From positions 1 through 63,394 of the forward strand of contig JAJECT010000020.1 of the NCBI GenBank assembly GCA_022821845.1: a DNA stretch of 63,394 nucleotides, given 5' to 3'. This document shows, one piece after another, positions 52,362-60,613 of this stretch. A model generated the notes under the pieces. It saw only the letters and a list, made by a program, of their open reading frames with translations, was not told where the DNA came from and made no database searches. The DNA comes from Rhodothermales bacterium. GTDB taxonomy: Bacteria; Bacteroidota; Rhodothermia; Rhodothermales; VXPQ01. The position numbers and the translations under genes are program-made. Position 1 is the stretch's first letter; every line of letters starts with the position of its first letter.

Positions 52362-54326
52362 ATGGGAGAACTGAACCTGACGCCCGAAATGGACGAGGCC
52401 TCTTTGCGCCGGTTTACGTATCGGCTCATCGAGGACGTCCGTGCGCTGGAATATTTACTGGAAGAGAACCGGTTCGAGTCGGGCGTGCGCCGGATTGGGG
52501 TGGAGCAGGAGATGTTTCTCGTGGACGACCGGTGGCGCCCGGCTCCGGTCGCCGAAAAGGTCCTGGAGCGGACGGCGGGGGAAAGCCGGGTCGTGTCGGA
52601 GCTGATGAAGTTCAATCTCGAACTGAACCTGGACCCGGTCGTGTTTCGTGGGGATTGCCTGCGGCGCATGGAGCGTTCCGTCGAGGAGGCGCTACGCGGC
52701 GTACGCAAGGCGGTCGAGGAGGTCGGGGCGCATGTGGTCCTTGCAGGCATTCTGCCCACGATCACCTTGTCCGACCTGGACCTGACGCATATGATGCCGG
52801 CCCCTCGGTACCATGCGCTCAACGAGGCCATTGCCCGCCTTCGCGGCGGCCCCGCCGAATTGCAGATCCGGGGCGCGGACGAACTCTACGTCAAGCACGA
52901 CAGCATCACGCTGGAAGGCTGCAACACCAGTTTCCAGACGCATTTGCAAGCGCACCCCGACGAATTCGCGGGGATGTACAACATTGCGCAAGCCATCGCC
53001 GGTCCCGTGCTGGCCGCCGCCGCCAACTCCCCGACCCTGTTCGGCAAGCGCCTCTGGAAGGAAACGCGCATTGCCCTGTTCCAGCAGGCCGTGGATACGC
53101 GCAGTTCGAACCTGTACATCCGGGAGATGAGTCCGCGCGTGCATTTCGGCACGAAATGGCTCGACCGGTCCGTGCTCGAAATTTTTCAGGAAGATATTTC
53201 CCGCTTCCGCATTCTCCTTTCGCAAGCCGAAATCGAGGACCCGAAAGCGGCGCTGGAGGCCGGACGCGCCCCGAAGCTGCAGGCGCTTCAGCTGTACAAC
53301 GGCACCGTATACCGCTGGAACCGGGCCTGCTACGGCGTGACGGACGGAAAGCCCACGCTACGCATCGAAAACCGCATTCTGCCGTCCGGCCCGACCGTGA
53401 TCGACGAGATGGCGAACGCCGCGTTCTGGTTCGGCCTGACCATGGGGCTATCCCATGCGTGTCCGGACATTCGGCGCGTTATGGATTTCGACGACGCCAT
53501 GGGGAATTTCATGGCGGCGGCCCGCCTGGGCCTGGCCGCGCAGTTCGCCTGGTTCGACGGGCGGCGCGTGGGGGCGGCCGAATTGCTCTGCGACGAACTG
53601 CTGCCGCTGGCCCGGGAAGGCTTGCGGAACGCCGGCATTGTCCCCGAAGACGTCGCCCGGTACCTCGACGTGGTCGAGGAGCGGGTGCGGTCCCGCCGTA
53701 CGGGGTCGCAGTGGCAACTGCGTTCGCTGCTTGCGATGCGCCCCAAGGCGTCCCGCGCCGAGCGGCTGAGCGCCGTGGTGGCGGCCACCGCCGAATTGCA
53801 GAAAGAGGGCGCGCCCGTGCATACCTGGCCGGACGCCGAGCCGCAGGAAGGCGTTCCGGAGCGCCGCTTCGACCGGGCGCGCGTGGAGGAATACATGAGC
53901 ACCGACCTGGTCACGGTCAACGAGGGGGAACTGGTCGAACTGGTGGCGTGCCTGATGGACTGGAAGCACATCCGGCATGTGCTGGTCGAGGACAACGAAC
54001 ACCGCCTGGTGGGGCTTGTGAGCCACCGGAACTTGCTTCGCCTGATGGCGGAGCAGCGCGGGGGCGGACAGAACCTGGCGGTGAAGGATGTCATGACCCG
54101 GGACCTTGTTACGGTTTCTGCGGATACGCCGACCATCGAGGCCATACGGAAGATGCGCGAACTGAAGATCGGTTCGCTGCCGGTGCTTCGGGACGGGCGC
54201 CTTATCGGGATCATTACGGAGAAAGATTTTATAGAAATCGCGGGCCGCATCCTGGATCATGGCGTAGCCTCCCTGGCGGAAAGCGATCCTGCCTCGAACG
54301 ACGAGGACGCGCCCCAAACCGCATAA
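52362..54326 (+). CDS. Glutamate-cysteine ligase (GCS2-like) fused to a CBS-domain pair
   Basis: A 654-residue protein from ATG 52362. Residues about 30-490 match the GCS2/YbdK-type carboxylate-amine ligase family, with RIGVEQEMFLVDD, LNLDPVVFRGDCL, ILPTITLSDLDLTHMMP, and IENRILPSGPTVIDEMANAAFWFGL. These enzymes join glutamate and cysteine (or a related amine) using ATP. After a linker come two CBS domains (about 525-640: VEEYMSTDLVTVNEGELVELVACLM..., VKDVMTRDLVTVSADTPTIEAIRKM). CBS pairs often sense adenylates, so the ligase may be energy-regulated. Earlier in-frame starts (52149, 52239) give a basic leader without match. The MscS gene follows 25 bases later. Confidence 0.85.
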   Translation: MGELNLTPEMDEASLRRFTYRLIEDVRALEYLLEENRFESGVRRIGVEQEMFLVDDRWRPAPVAEKVLERTAGESRVVSELMKFNLELNLDPVVFRGDCLRRMERSVEEALRGVRKAVEEVGAHVVLAGILPTITLSDLDLTHMMPAPRYHALNEAIARLRGGPAELQIRGADELYVKHDSITLEGCNTSFQTHLQAHPDEFAGMYNIAQAIAGPVLAAAANSPTLFGKRLWKETRIALFQQAVDTRSSNLYIREMSPRVHFGTKWLDRSVLEIFQEDISRFRILLSQAEIEDPKAALEAGRAPKLQALQLYNGTVYRWNRACYGVTDGKPTLRIENRILPSGPTVIDEMANAAFWFGLTMGLSHACPDIRRVMDFDDAMGNFMAAARLGLAAQFAWFDGRRVGAAELLCDELLPLAREGLRNAGIVPEDVARYLDVVEERVRSRRTGSQWQLRSLLAMRPKASRAERLSAVVAATAELQKEGAPVHTWPDAEPQEGVPERRFDRARVEEYMSTDLVTVNEGELVELVACLMDWKHIRHVLVEDNEHRLVGLVSHRNLLRLMAEQRGGGQNLAVKDVMTRDLVTVSADTPTIEAIRKMRELKIGSLPVLRDGRLIGIITEKDFIEIAGRILDHGVASLAESDPASNDEDAPQTA

Positions 54327-54351
54327 ACGCAAAGCATGCAATCCGATCGAC

Positions 54352-55443
54352 ATGGGTAATTTTCTGAACGATTTGGCGGCCGTCGAATGGCTGGGGTCGT
54401 CGCTGGACGCGTGGTTCATGCTGCTCGTCGCCTGGGCGGTCGCGGCGCTCGTCCTCATCTTTGCCCACCGCATCCTGCTGCGGCGTTTTCGTCGCCTCGC
54501 TACGCGCACGGAGACCATCATAGACGATATTCTGGTCACGCTGCTGGAGCGCACGAAACTGTATTTCCTCGTTGCGCTCTCCCTGTACGTCGCGGTGGGC
54601 GCCGTCCCGTTGTCCGAGCAGGTCACCAGCTACATATCGCGGATCGCCTTTCTGTTTTTGCTGGTGCAGGTCGTATTCTGGGGAAATGCCGCCATTACGG
54701 ACTGGGTCCGGCTGTACAAGGAGCAAAAACTGGAGGAAGACCCAAGCGCCGTTACGTCCATGCAGGCGGTCGGGTTCATTGCCCGCCTCTTGCTCTATAC
54801 GGCGATTGTCCTCGTCGCGCTGGACAACTTCGGCATCGACGTAACGACGCTGATCGCCGGGCTCGGGATAGGCGGCATCGCCGTGGCGCTCGCCATGCAG
54901 AATATTCTGGGGGATTTGTTCGCCTCGCTCACGATCGTGCTGGACAAGCCCTTCGAGGTAGGCGATTTTCTTATCGTGGGGGACACGGTGGGCACGGTGG
55001 AGAAAATCGGTTTGAAAACAACGCGCCTGCGCAGTTTGTCCGGGGAGCAAACCGTGGTCGCCAACGGCGACTTGCTGGGCAGCCGGATACGCAACTACAA
55101 GCGGATGGAGGAGCGCCGCATCGTGTTTTCGCTGGGGGTGTCGTACGATACGCCCGCCGCGAAACTCGAACGCATCCCGGCCATGGCGCAGCAAATTATC
55201 GAAGCGCAGGAACATACCCGGTTCGACCGGGCGCATTTCGCCCGCTTCGGGGATTCCACGCTGGATTTCGAGGTGGTGTATTACATGCAGGTTCCCGAAT
55301 ACCTGACGTATATGAACGTGCAGCAGGCGATCAATCTTGCGCTGGTGCGTCGCTTCGCAGAAGAGGGGATTGCGTTCGCCTTCCCCACGCGCACGGTGCA
55401 CGTAAAGCAGGAGCCGAACAGAGGCCCGGAAACCCCCGGTTAA
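54352..55443 (+). CDS. Small-conductance mechanosensitive channel (MscS family)
   Basis: A 363-residue inner-membrane channel that opens under membrane tension to release solutes. It has about four membrane segments, then the pore helix/beta-domain signature VTTLIAGLGIGGIAVALAMQNILGDLFASLTIVLDKPFEVGDFLIVGDTVG and the cytoplasmic alpha/beta end (FARFGDSTLDFEVVYYMQVPE). It follows the glutamate-cysteine ligase fusion by 25 bases, so the two may share a transcript. Its stop codon is at the left edge of a short dispersed repeat. Confidence 0.93.
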   Translation: MGNFLNDLAAVEWLGSSLDAWFMLLVAWAVAALVLIFAHRILLRRFRRLATRTETIIDDILVTLLERTKLYFLVALSLYVAVGAVPLSEQVTSYISRIAFLFLLVQVVFWGNAAITDWVRLYKEQKLEEDPSAVTSMQAVGFIARLLLYTAIVLVALDNFGIDVTTLIAGLGIGGIAVALAMQNILGDLFASLTIVLDKPFEVGDFLIVGDTVGTVEKIGLKTTRLRSLSGEQTVVANGDLLGSRIRNYKRMEERRIVFSLGVSYDTPAAKLERIPAMAQQIIEAQEHTRFDRAHFARFGDSTLDFEVVYYMQVPEYLTYMNVQQAINLALVRRFAEEGIAFAFPTRTVHVKQEPNRGPETPG

Positions 55444-55484
55444 AAAAGTAAGGCGCCGAAATTTTGCGGTTAAGTTTTTTAGGT
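55440..55484. repeat. Short palindromic repeat, copy 2
   Basis: TTAAAAAAGTAAGGCGCCG and the following AAATTTTGCGGTTAAG..AGGTT match the inner 43 bases of 47886-47928 at about 80% by eye. It starts with the MscS stop codon and is A/T-rich at both ends (AAAAAA ... TTTTTT), so it could fold and end transcription. Confidence 0.45.
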
Positions 55485-55554
55485 TTCCTCTGGAAATACG
55501 CTGTTTTCCAGGCAAATACGACGGTCCGGGGACAGGAAAATCATATCAATTTGG

Positions 55555-55671
55555 ATGTTGTCGCCGGATAAAAATGCGATTCGAAGGGAACTTTTGCAGG
55601 CGAAGCGGCTAAACGAGGATACGCAGGCATTTCCGATGGTTTCACCGCAGCGCAAGCAAAAAAAACGGTAG
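55555..55671 (+). CDS. Possible small protein (38 residues)
   Basis: A short plus-strand frame opens at ATG 55555 and ends at TAG 55669-55671. The product, with MLSPDKNAIRRELLQAKRLN and then a Lys/Arg-rich end, is charged and helix-like. It lies 84 bases before the next small gene on the same strand. The larger minus-strand frame here has odd composition and no family match. No ribosome-binding site or homology can be claimed, so this is a tentative call. Confidence 0.3.
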   Translation: MLSPDKNAIRRELLQAKRLNEDTQAFPMVSPQRKQKKR

Positions 55672-55754
55672 CGACCTGGCGCGAGAGATGCTTGCAGGGA
55701 TGGCCACGTTGGCGCTTTAGACCCTCTATATCCGGCAAGCCGAAGGTGAACCTC

Positions 55755-56003
55755 ATGACCAGGGACGATATGGAACAATTTATGCGGGCGGCTGAACTGT
55801 ATGAACGAGCGGGGGCTATGCACGAGAAAGGCTTGCGGGCGGTGCAGGCCAAAAACGAACTTGCTACGCAACATTACGCCAGGGCGGCGGCTATCTACGA
55901 ATCGCTGGCAAAGGCGATTGATCCAGTGGCGACAGGAGCAAAAGGCCAGTTAACCGCCGGTTCGGGTGCTTCGCGCGCCGCAGAAACGAAACAGGACGCC
56001 TGA
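55755..56003 (+). CDS. Small helical hypothetical protein (82 residues)
   Basis: An 82-residue product from ATG 55755; the frame starts earlier at 55692, but MTRDDMEQFMRAAELYERAG is the likely N-terminus. It is rich in Ala, Glu and Arg with a helical hairpin look (MHEKGLRAVQAKNELATQHYARAAAIYESLAK), similar in feel to a single TPR-like pair. No family recognised. It is followed after 46 bases by a small membrane gene on the same strand. Confidence 0.6.
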   Translation: MTRDDMEQFMRAAELYERAGAMHEKGLRAVQAKNELATQHYARAAAIYESLAKAIDPVATGAKGQLTAGSGASRAAETKQDA

Positions 56004-56049
56004 TTCGTCAGGACATGGAATTCGAAACGCCCCGAGGGGGAGGATGCGT

Positions 56050-56346
56050 ATGATTGAGAACATCGAAGTCGTTGCGTTGATCGCGGGCTTTCTGGTAACC
56101 AATGCGGTGATTGTTGTGGCGATCGCTCGTTTCTGGAGCCTTCCGGACCGCGTTGACGAGTTGGAAAAAAATATGGCGAAAGCAAGCGAACGTCTTGCGA
56201 ACATGGAAGGAAGCATGACGGTACTGATTGACCGCCTTCCTTCGACGGAAGAAAGGGCGGTGGCGGCCTGGAACAAGGCCGTGCAGGTGGCGGCCTGGAA
56301 TGAGGCTGCGCAGGTGGCGTCTTGGGAAGACGCTCCGCAGGCGTAG
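56050..56346 (+). CDS. Small membrane protein with a coiled coil and three nonapeptide repeats
   Basis: A 98-residue protein from ATG 56050, with GGGGGAGG spaced 6 bases before it; ATG 56044 is too close to that site. One membrane helix (IEVVALIAGFLVTNAVIVVAIARFW) is followed by a charged coiled-coil stretch (RVDELEKNMAKASERLANMEG). The C-terminus is three 9-residue repeats of the form VA(A/S)W(N/E)xAxQ. No family recognised. It may be a small membrane-anchored protein whose tail binds something, but nothing more can be said. Confidence 0.6.
   Translation: MIENIEVVALIAGFLVTNAVIVVAIARFWSLPDRVDELEKNMAKASERLANMEGSMTVLIDRLPSTEERAVAAWNKAVQVAAWNEAAQVASWEDAPQA
56260..56340 (+). repeat. Three tandem 27-bp coding repeats
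   Basis: Units at 56260-56286, 56287-56313 and 56314-56340 each encode VA(A/S)W(N/E)xAxQ; the first two are nearly identical and the third has drifted. They form the whole C-terminal end of the small membrane protein, just before its TAG stop at 56344. Confidence 0.75.
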
Positions 56347-56359
56347 GGCGCGATACCCC

Positions 56360-56797
56360 TCACGCCGTTTCTGGAAATACGCCCCTTTTTTCCCATTCCC
56401 GGAAGGCTTTCAGGTCTTCGTGGAGGGAGCGCGCGACGGCGTGGACCACGGCGGCGTCGTCCACGAATCCGATGCCGACGAGGATGTCCGGCACCAGGTC
56501 CAGCGGGTTGACGAAGTAGAGCATCGCCGCCGCGACGTAGGTGATCGTGCGCCAGGGCACGTGCCTATATTGCTTCAGCGCCCACGCCCGGGCAAGCCGC
56601 GCCAGCGTACGCACGTCCCGGGCGGCCCGCGAAGGGATGCTCCTGTGCCGCTCCAGCTTTTCGTAAGCGCTTTTCGAAAGGCGCAGTACGCGCGTTTTGC
56701 GTCGTACGATCCGGCGGGCGGCGAGGCGGGCCAGTTCCAGCGCACGCTGCGGGAGGGCAGGCAAGGCGGGTTTGGGAGCGGGACCTGACGGGGGCAT
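56360..56797 (-). CDS. DUF1232 (YkvA-like) membrane-associated protein
   Basis: A 145-residue protein with the DUF1232 core ITYVAAAMLYFVNPLDLVPDILVGIGFVDDAAVVHAV at about residues 85-120, preceded by a basic helical region. DUF1232 proteins are small membrane-linked proteins of unknown function. ATG 56797 is used. A GTG at 56818 overlaps the stop of the M23 gene (GTGA) and would add seven residues; it could be used instead through coupling. It is downstream of the M23 gene on the minus strand. Confidence 0.75.
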   Translation of the reverse strand: MPPSGPAPKPALPALPQRALELARLAARRIVRRKTRVLRLSKSAYEKLERHRSIPSRAARDVRTLARLARAWALKQYRHVPWRTITYVAAAMLYFVNPLDLVPDILVGIGFVDDAAVVHAVARSLHEDLKAFREWEKRGVFPETA

Positions 56798-56814
56798 GCG
56801 CACGGGCGGTTGCG

Positions 56815-58167
56815 TCACAGCGCCCTGTTCGACGAACGCTCGCCTTCCTGCGCGTCGCTTTCGGCGATATACGGCGGCGAGACCGCCGCGATTTGCGGCA
56901 GGAAGCCGTCGCGGATGCGGGCGAAACGCTCCATAAGGTCGGCGGGCACCTCGCCGGCGGGAGGCAGGGTGTCGGTGTACGGATCGATCTGGACCCCGTT
57001 TTTCCAGTAGCGGTAGCATAAGTGCGGGCCGGTCGCCAGGCCCGTGCTGCCCACGTAGCCGATGACTTCTCCCTGCCGCACCCGCGTCCCCGGGCGGATG
57101 CCGGAAGCGATGCGCGACATGTGCAGATAGCCGGTCGCGTATACCGAATTGTGCCGAATCTTGACGTAGTTCCCGTTATAGCGCTTGAATTGCGCTTCGA
57201 GCACCGTGCCGTCGCCCGCCGAATAAATCGGGGTGCCGGGCGCGGCGGCGTAATCCGTGCCGAGATGCGCCTTGTGCCGTTTCTGGACCGGGTGAAACCG
57301 CCGCTTCGAATAGCGCGAACTGATGCGGTCGAACTTCAACGGGGCCTTGAGCAGTTGCTTGCGAAGGCTTTTTCCATGTTCGTCGTAATAGTCCGGGCGT
57401 TCTCCTTCTTCGAACAGGAATCCGAAATAGTCCGTATTCCGGTGTCCGAACCGGGCCGCCACGATTTTCTCGACGCGGATGGGTTCGTCGTCCAGGTAGA
57501 GCGCGTCGTAGACTACGTTGAAATCGTCTCCCGGGCGGACGCGAAAGAAGTCCACCTGCCACGCGAAAACCTCCGAAAGCGCAAGCGCAAGCGGCGGTAC
57601 GATATTCGCAGGCGCGTCGCCGTTTTCAAGGGTTCGGTACAGGGAACCCGCGATGCGTCCGGATACGCGCAGGCGTTTTATGTCGCCGCGGCGTTTCCCG
57701 GCGTAGACGGGGCTGGACGCGGAATCGGCGGCGAGGTCGAATACGACATAGTTGAGCCGGTCCTGCTCGTACACCACGTACCGCGCCCGGTGCGCCCCGC
57801 CACTTGAATCGCTGTATACGCGCAGGGGCTTGCCTGCCTGCATGCGCCGCACGTCGAAAATATCCTTGCCCGAGTCGCTGATGGAAAGAACCTGGGCGTA
57901 CGGGATGTTGTGCTCGGTCAGTATTTCTCCGAACGTCTCGTTCCGCCCCACCTTGCGGTCGATTACGTCGTAGCGTTCGGCGACGAACCCGTATTTGTCT
58001 TCCGCCGGTTTCGGCGGGGCCGCTTCCCTAACGGCGGATGCCTGGGGGGCGGACGCTTCCTCCGGCCCGGCGGACGTGGGGTTGTCGCTCCTGCCAAAGA
58101 ACAACACGGCGGCAAAGAGAAGGACGCCAAGGATTGCTGCGGTTCCGAAATACGTTTTGCTGCGCAT
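56815..58167 (-). CDS. M23-family peptidoglycan metalloendopeptidase (MepM-like)
   Basis: A 450-residue enzyme, anchored by one N-terminal membrane helix (YFGTAAILGVLLFAAVLFF), that cuts cross-links in peptidoglycan. The middle holds a domain like the OapA/LysM-like region of MepM (VDRKVGRNETFGEILTEHNI here in slightly altered form). The M23 domain has the zinc residues in RFHPVQKRHKAHLGTDYAA, later TGYLHMSRI, and TGLATGPHLCYRYW. All ligands are in place, so it should be active. ATG 58167 is preferred over upstream starts because it puts the helix at the N-terminus. The DUF1232 gene lies directly downstream. Confidence 0.88.
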   Translation of the reverse strand: MRSKTYFGTAAILGVLLFAAVLFFGRSDNPTSAGPEEASAPQASAVREAAPPKPAEDKYGFVAERYDVIDRKVGRNETFGEILTEHNIPYAQVLSISDSGKDIFDVRRMQAGKPLRVYSDSSGGAHRARYVVYEQDRLNYVVFDLAADSASSPVYAGKRRGDIKRLRVSGRIAGSLYRTLENGDAPANIVPPLALALSEVFAWQVDFFRVRPGDDFNVVYDALYLDDEPIRVEKIVAARFGHRNTDYFGFLFEEGERPDYYDEHGKSLRKQLLKAPLKFDRISSRYSKRRFHPVQKRHKAHLGTDYAAAPGTPIYSAGDGTVLEAQFKRYNGNYVKIRHNSVYATGYLHMSRIASGIRPGTRVRQGEVIGYVGSTGLATGPHLCYRYWKNGVQIDPYTDTLPPAGEVPADLMERFARIRDGFLPQIAAVSPPYIAESDAQEGERSSNRAL

Positions 58168-58389
58168 GGCGCGAAGGTCGATAATTATGCCGAATCCGGC
58201 GTCGGGACGCGCGTCTCGCGGGGCTACCAGGCGGGTGGGGGCAGCCAAAGTGCGGAGCGATGGGGCTCGCTATTTCGCAACATTGCGTGGACGCGCCGCC
58301 CGGAACGGTTGGATATCGACGAAATTCCGAAAGGCAGCGGATTTTGACAAGATACGGTATTTATTCCACTTATGCAACCGTCGCCGCGA

Positions 58390-58944
58390 TTATTCCGGTT
58401 TCCAGGGATGTTCCGCGCCGCCTGCCGCGTTGTTTGCCCAGCGGGCCATCACGAACAGGTAGTCGGAGAGCCGATTCAGGTAGGGCCCGACCGATTCGTT
58501 CAGGGATTCGCTCGCCGCTGCCGCCACGACCCGCCGCTCGGCGCGCCGGCACGTGGTTCGGGCCGCATGGAGTATCGCGGCGAGCGGCGCGCCTCCGGGC
58601 AGAATGAAATGCCTCAGCGGCGGCAGGTCCGCTTCGAGGCGGTCTATTTCCTCCTCCAGGCGCGCGATATGCGCGGGCGCAAGGCGTGGCGGGGACGCCT
58701 TGCTTTCGAGGGGCGTAGCGAGGTCGCCGCCGGTTACGAAAAGGTCGTCCTGCAAGGCGGCGAGCAGGCCGTCGAGGCGTTCGGCCGCCGGATGCCCGGG
58801 AACGAACGCCCGCGCCATGCCCAGGAGGGCGTTGGTTTCGTCCACGGCGCCGAAGGCTTCGATGCGCGCATGCGTTTTGGGTACGCGGCCGCCTCCGAAA
58901 AGGCCGGTGTTTCCACAATCTCCCGTGCGGGTGTATATTTTCAT
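58390..58944 (-). CDS. pduO: Cob(I)alamin adenosyltransferase, PduO type
   Basis: A 184-residue enzyme that makes adenosylcobalamin from ATP and reduced corrinoid. It has KIYTRTGDCGNTGLFGGGRVPK (ATP site), VDETNALLGMARA, the TCRRAERRVVAAA block and SVGPYLNRLSDYLFVMARWAN with the Arg/Asp positions. The open frame runs upstream to 59301, but ATG 58944 matches the family start. No cobalamin riboswitch or other B12 gene is seen nearby. It is divergent from the lipoprotein at 59084. Confidence 0.93.
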   Translation of the reverse strand: MKIYTRTGDCGNTGLFGGGRVPKTHARIEAFGAVDETNALLGMARAFVPGHPAAERLDGLLAALQDDLFVTGGDLATPLESKASPPRLAPAHIARLEEEIDRLEADLPPLRHFILPGGAPLAAILHAARTTCRRAERRVVAAAASESLNESVGPYLNRLSDYLFVMARWANNAAGGAEHPWKPE

Positions 58945-59083
58945 GACAGAAGGCGTATCCTTAATTTGTCGAGGGAATTTGCAAGCAATCGGGACCCTTG
59001 CGCGCAGGTCGTCGTGCAATCGGTGGCCGAGCGGAAGCGCCGCTTGCGCCGCCGCAGCGATTCTGTACTTTTTCCCCGGGGTA

Positions 59084-59563
59084 ATGTTTACCCGAATAGG
59101 TCTATCTGGTTTTTTTCTGGCGACGCTCCTCGTCGCGGGGTGCGATACGCAGGAGGAACAGGACGACTTTGCAACCCAGGCAAGCCGTCCGCCACAGAAC
59201 ATTACCCGCGTCGATGCGTCTGGAAACGTTTTATCCGAAGACAAGGACGACTGGCGGACGGCGCCCGTGTACGCGGGAGAGGTTCGAATAGACCCGGCCA
59301 TGCCGAATCCGGTTTCGTCCGAAGGCTTCGTTACGATCCGGGTAACGGTTACCGTATTCGACGCTGTCTATTCGCCGCTTCGATTGAAAAACACGCGAGA
59401 CGATCGCTTGCAAACGCTTTCCGAAATAGCGCGGGCCAACAGTCCGGGGGCCTACCTGTTCCGCGCGCCGGTTTCCCTGATCGGTCCGGCGGGCATGCAT
59501 CGCCTGTTCGTTTTCGATGGGCTGGGCGAGATTGTTTCGTACGGGGACGTATTGGTTCAATGA
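59084..59563 (+). CDS. Hypothetical lipoprotein
   Basis: A 159-residue protein with a lipoprotein signal (GLSGFFLATLLVAG-C, cysteine about 19). The mature part is polar and then beta-rich: AEVRIDPAMPNPVSS-like segment (here GEVRIDPAMPNPVSSEGFVTIRV split over a strand pair), FVTIRVTVTVFDAVYSPL, and a closing MHRLFVFDGLGEIVSYGDVLV. The pattern resembles an Ig-like or FlgD-like beta fold, but no family can be named. HNH gene follows within five bases, so the two are likely cotranscribed. Confidence 0.65.
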   Translation: MFTRIGLSGFFLATLLVAGCDTQEEQDDFATQASRPPQNITRVDASGNVLSEDKDDWRTAPVYAGEVRIDPAMPNPVSSEGFVTIRVTVTVFDAVYSPLRLKNTRDDRLQTLSEIARANSPGAYLFRAPVSLIGPAGMHRLFVFDGLGEIVSYGDVLVQ

Positions 59564-59567
59564 CGCC

Positions 59568-60068
59568 ATGAAGGGGCACGTACTCGTACTGAACAACGAT
59601 TACCGCGCGCTGACCACATGCAGCGTCGAGCGCGCCATCGTGCTGGTTTTTCTGCAAAAAGCCGAATTGGTGGAGTCCATCCCGGATCGCTACTTCCGCT
59701 CCCCGACGACACAGTTTCCGTTTCCCAGCATCGTGCGTTTGCGGGCCTACGTGCATGTTCCGTACAAGCGGGTCATGATTTCCAGGAAAAACATTCTTCG
59801 GCGGGACCGATTCCGGTGTCAATATTGCGGACGGCGGGACCTGCTCACCGTGGACCATGTGCTTCCGAGGTCCCGGGGCGGACGGGATACCTGGGAAAAT
59901 CTTGCGACGGCCTGCACCCCTTGCAATAACCGGAAAGGGGATCGTACGCCCGAAGAGGCGAACATGCCGCTTGCCCGCGCGCCGTACCGGCCCAGCCATG
60001 TGATGTTCATTCGCGACTATATCGGGATATTGCACGAGGCGTGGAAGCCCTACCTTTTTCTCAAGTAA
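59568..60068 (+). CDS. HNH endonuclease family protein
   Basis: A 166-residue protein. The N-terminal half (VLVLNNDYRALTTCSVERAIVLVFLQKAELVE) is a conserved block of a common bacterial HNH group, and the C-terminal half is the nuclease core: R.RCQYCG, then LTVDHVLPRSRGGRDTWENLATACTPCNNRKGDRTPEEA. The two CxxC pairs bind zinc, and the D-H and N residues match the HNH site. ATG 59568 is preferred to the start at 59517, which overlaps the upstream gene. Biological role in this group is not known; it is not in an obvious mobile element. Confidence 0.9.
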   Translation: MKGHVLVLNNDYRALTTCSVERAIVLVFLQKAELVESIPDRYFRSPTTQFPFPSIVRLRAYVHVPYKRVMISRKNILRRDRFRCQYCGRRDLLTVDHVLPRSRGGRDTWENLATACTPCNNRKGDRTPEEANMPLARAPYRPSHVMFIRDYIGILHEAWKPYLFLK

Positions 60069-60130
60069 TCGGGAGTTGTCGTTATCGCAGCGGCTGCTTC
60101 CGGTTTTCCACCCTTTATCGCTGGTTTTTT

Positions 60131-60613
60131 ATGGCTTCTCGCGCTTCGTTTCTTGCGGCCCGCCTGTTATGGGCGTTTCCCGCGTTGCTTGCGTTGCTGG
60201 CGGCGAACCAGGCGGCGGTTACGATGGAACTTCGGGAAACCGTGCGTTCCGGCGTCCTCGCGAAAGCGGAAGTCCTTGCGCTGTCCACCACCGACCGGGC
60301 GGATATCACCATGGCGTCGGTTCGGCTCCGGGCGCCGCAAGCGGACGGCGCGCCCACCGAGCATACGTTGCCGCTCCCCATTACGTTCGCGCGGGCGCTT
60401 GAAGGGCGCGATTCGCTGGACGTATACCTGTCCCGCGGCGCCTCTCAGGAAGTGGTGATTGCAGAGATTGGCCGGGCGCAGTGGCGTCTTGCAGGCATAA
60501 ACGGCCTGGTCGCGCTCTTTGGGGCGCTGCTGCTTTCCTGGGGCGTGTACGCCTGGAATCGGTACCTGCGCAAGCAGGGCGACCCGGCGGACGCGGCGGC
60601 GTTACCGGGCTAA
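60131..60613 (+). CDS. Membrane protein of unknown function (two TM helices)
   Basis: A 160-residue protein with a membrane helix at each end (LLWAFPALLALLAANQAA and INGLVALFGALLLSWGVYAW). A mostly beta-like periplasmic segment lies between. This layout resembles DUF3592-type proteins, but the match is only by shape. ATG 60131 is used; the frame opens earlier at 60041, inside the HNH gene. It converges with msrP, with 12 bases of overlap at the stops. Confidence 0.55.
   Translation: MASRASFLAARLLWAFPALLALLAANQAAVTMELRETVRSGVLAKAEVLALSTTDRADITMASVRLRAPQADGAPTEHTLPLPITFARALEGRDSLDVYLSRGASQEVVIAEIGRAQWRLAGINGLVALFGALLLSWGVYAWNRYLRKQGDPADAAALPG

Noticed and set aside
55479-55874. Minus-strand frame of 131 codons with several cysteines
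   Set aside because: Overlaps the more plausible plus-strand small genes, and its composition and lack of family match suggest a shadow frame.
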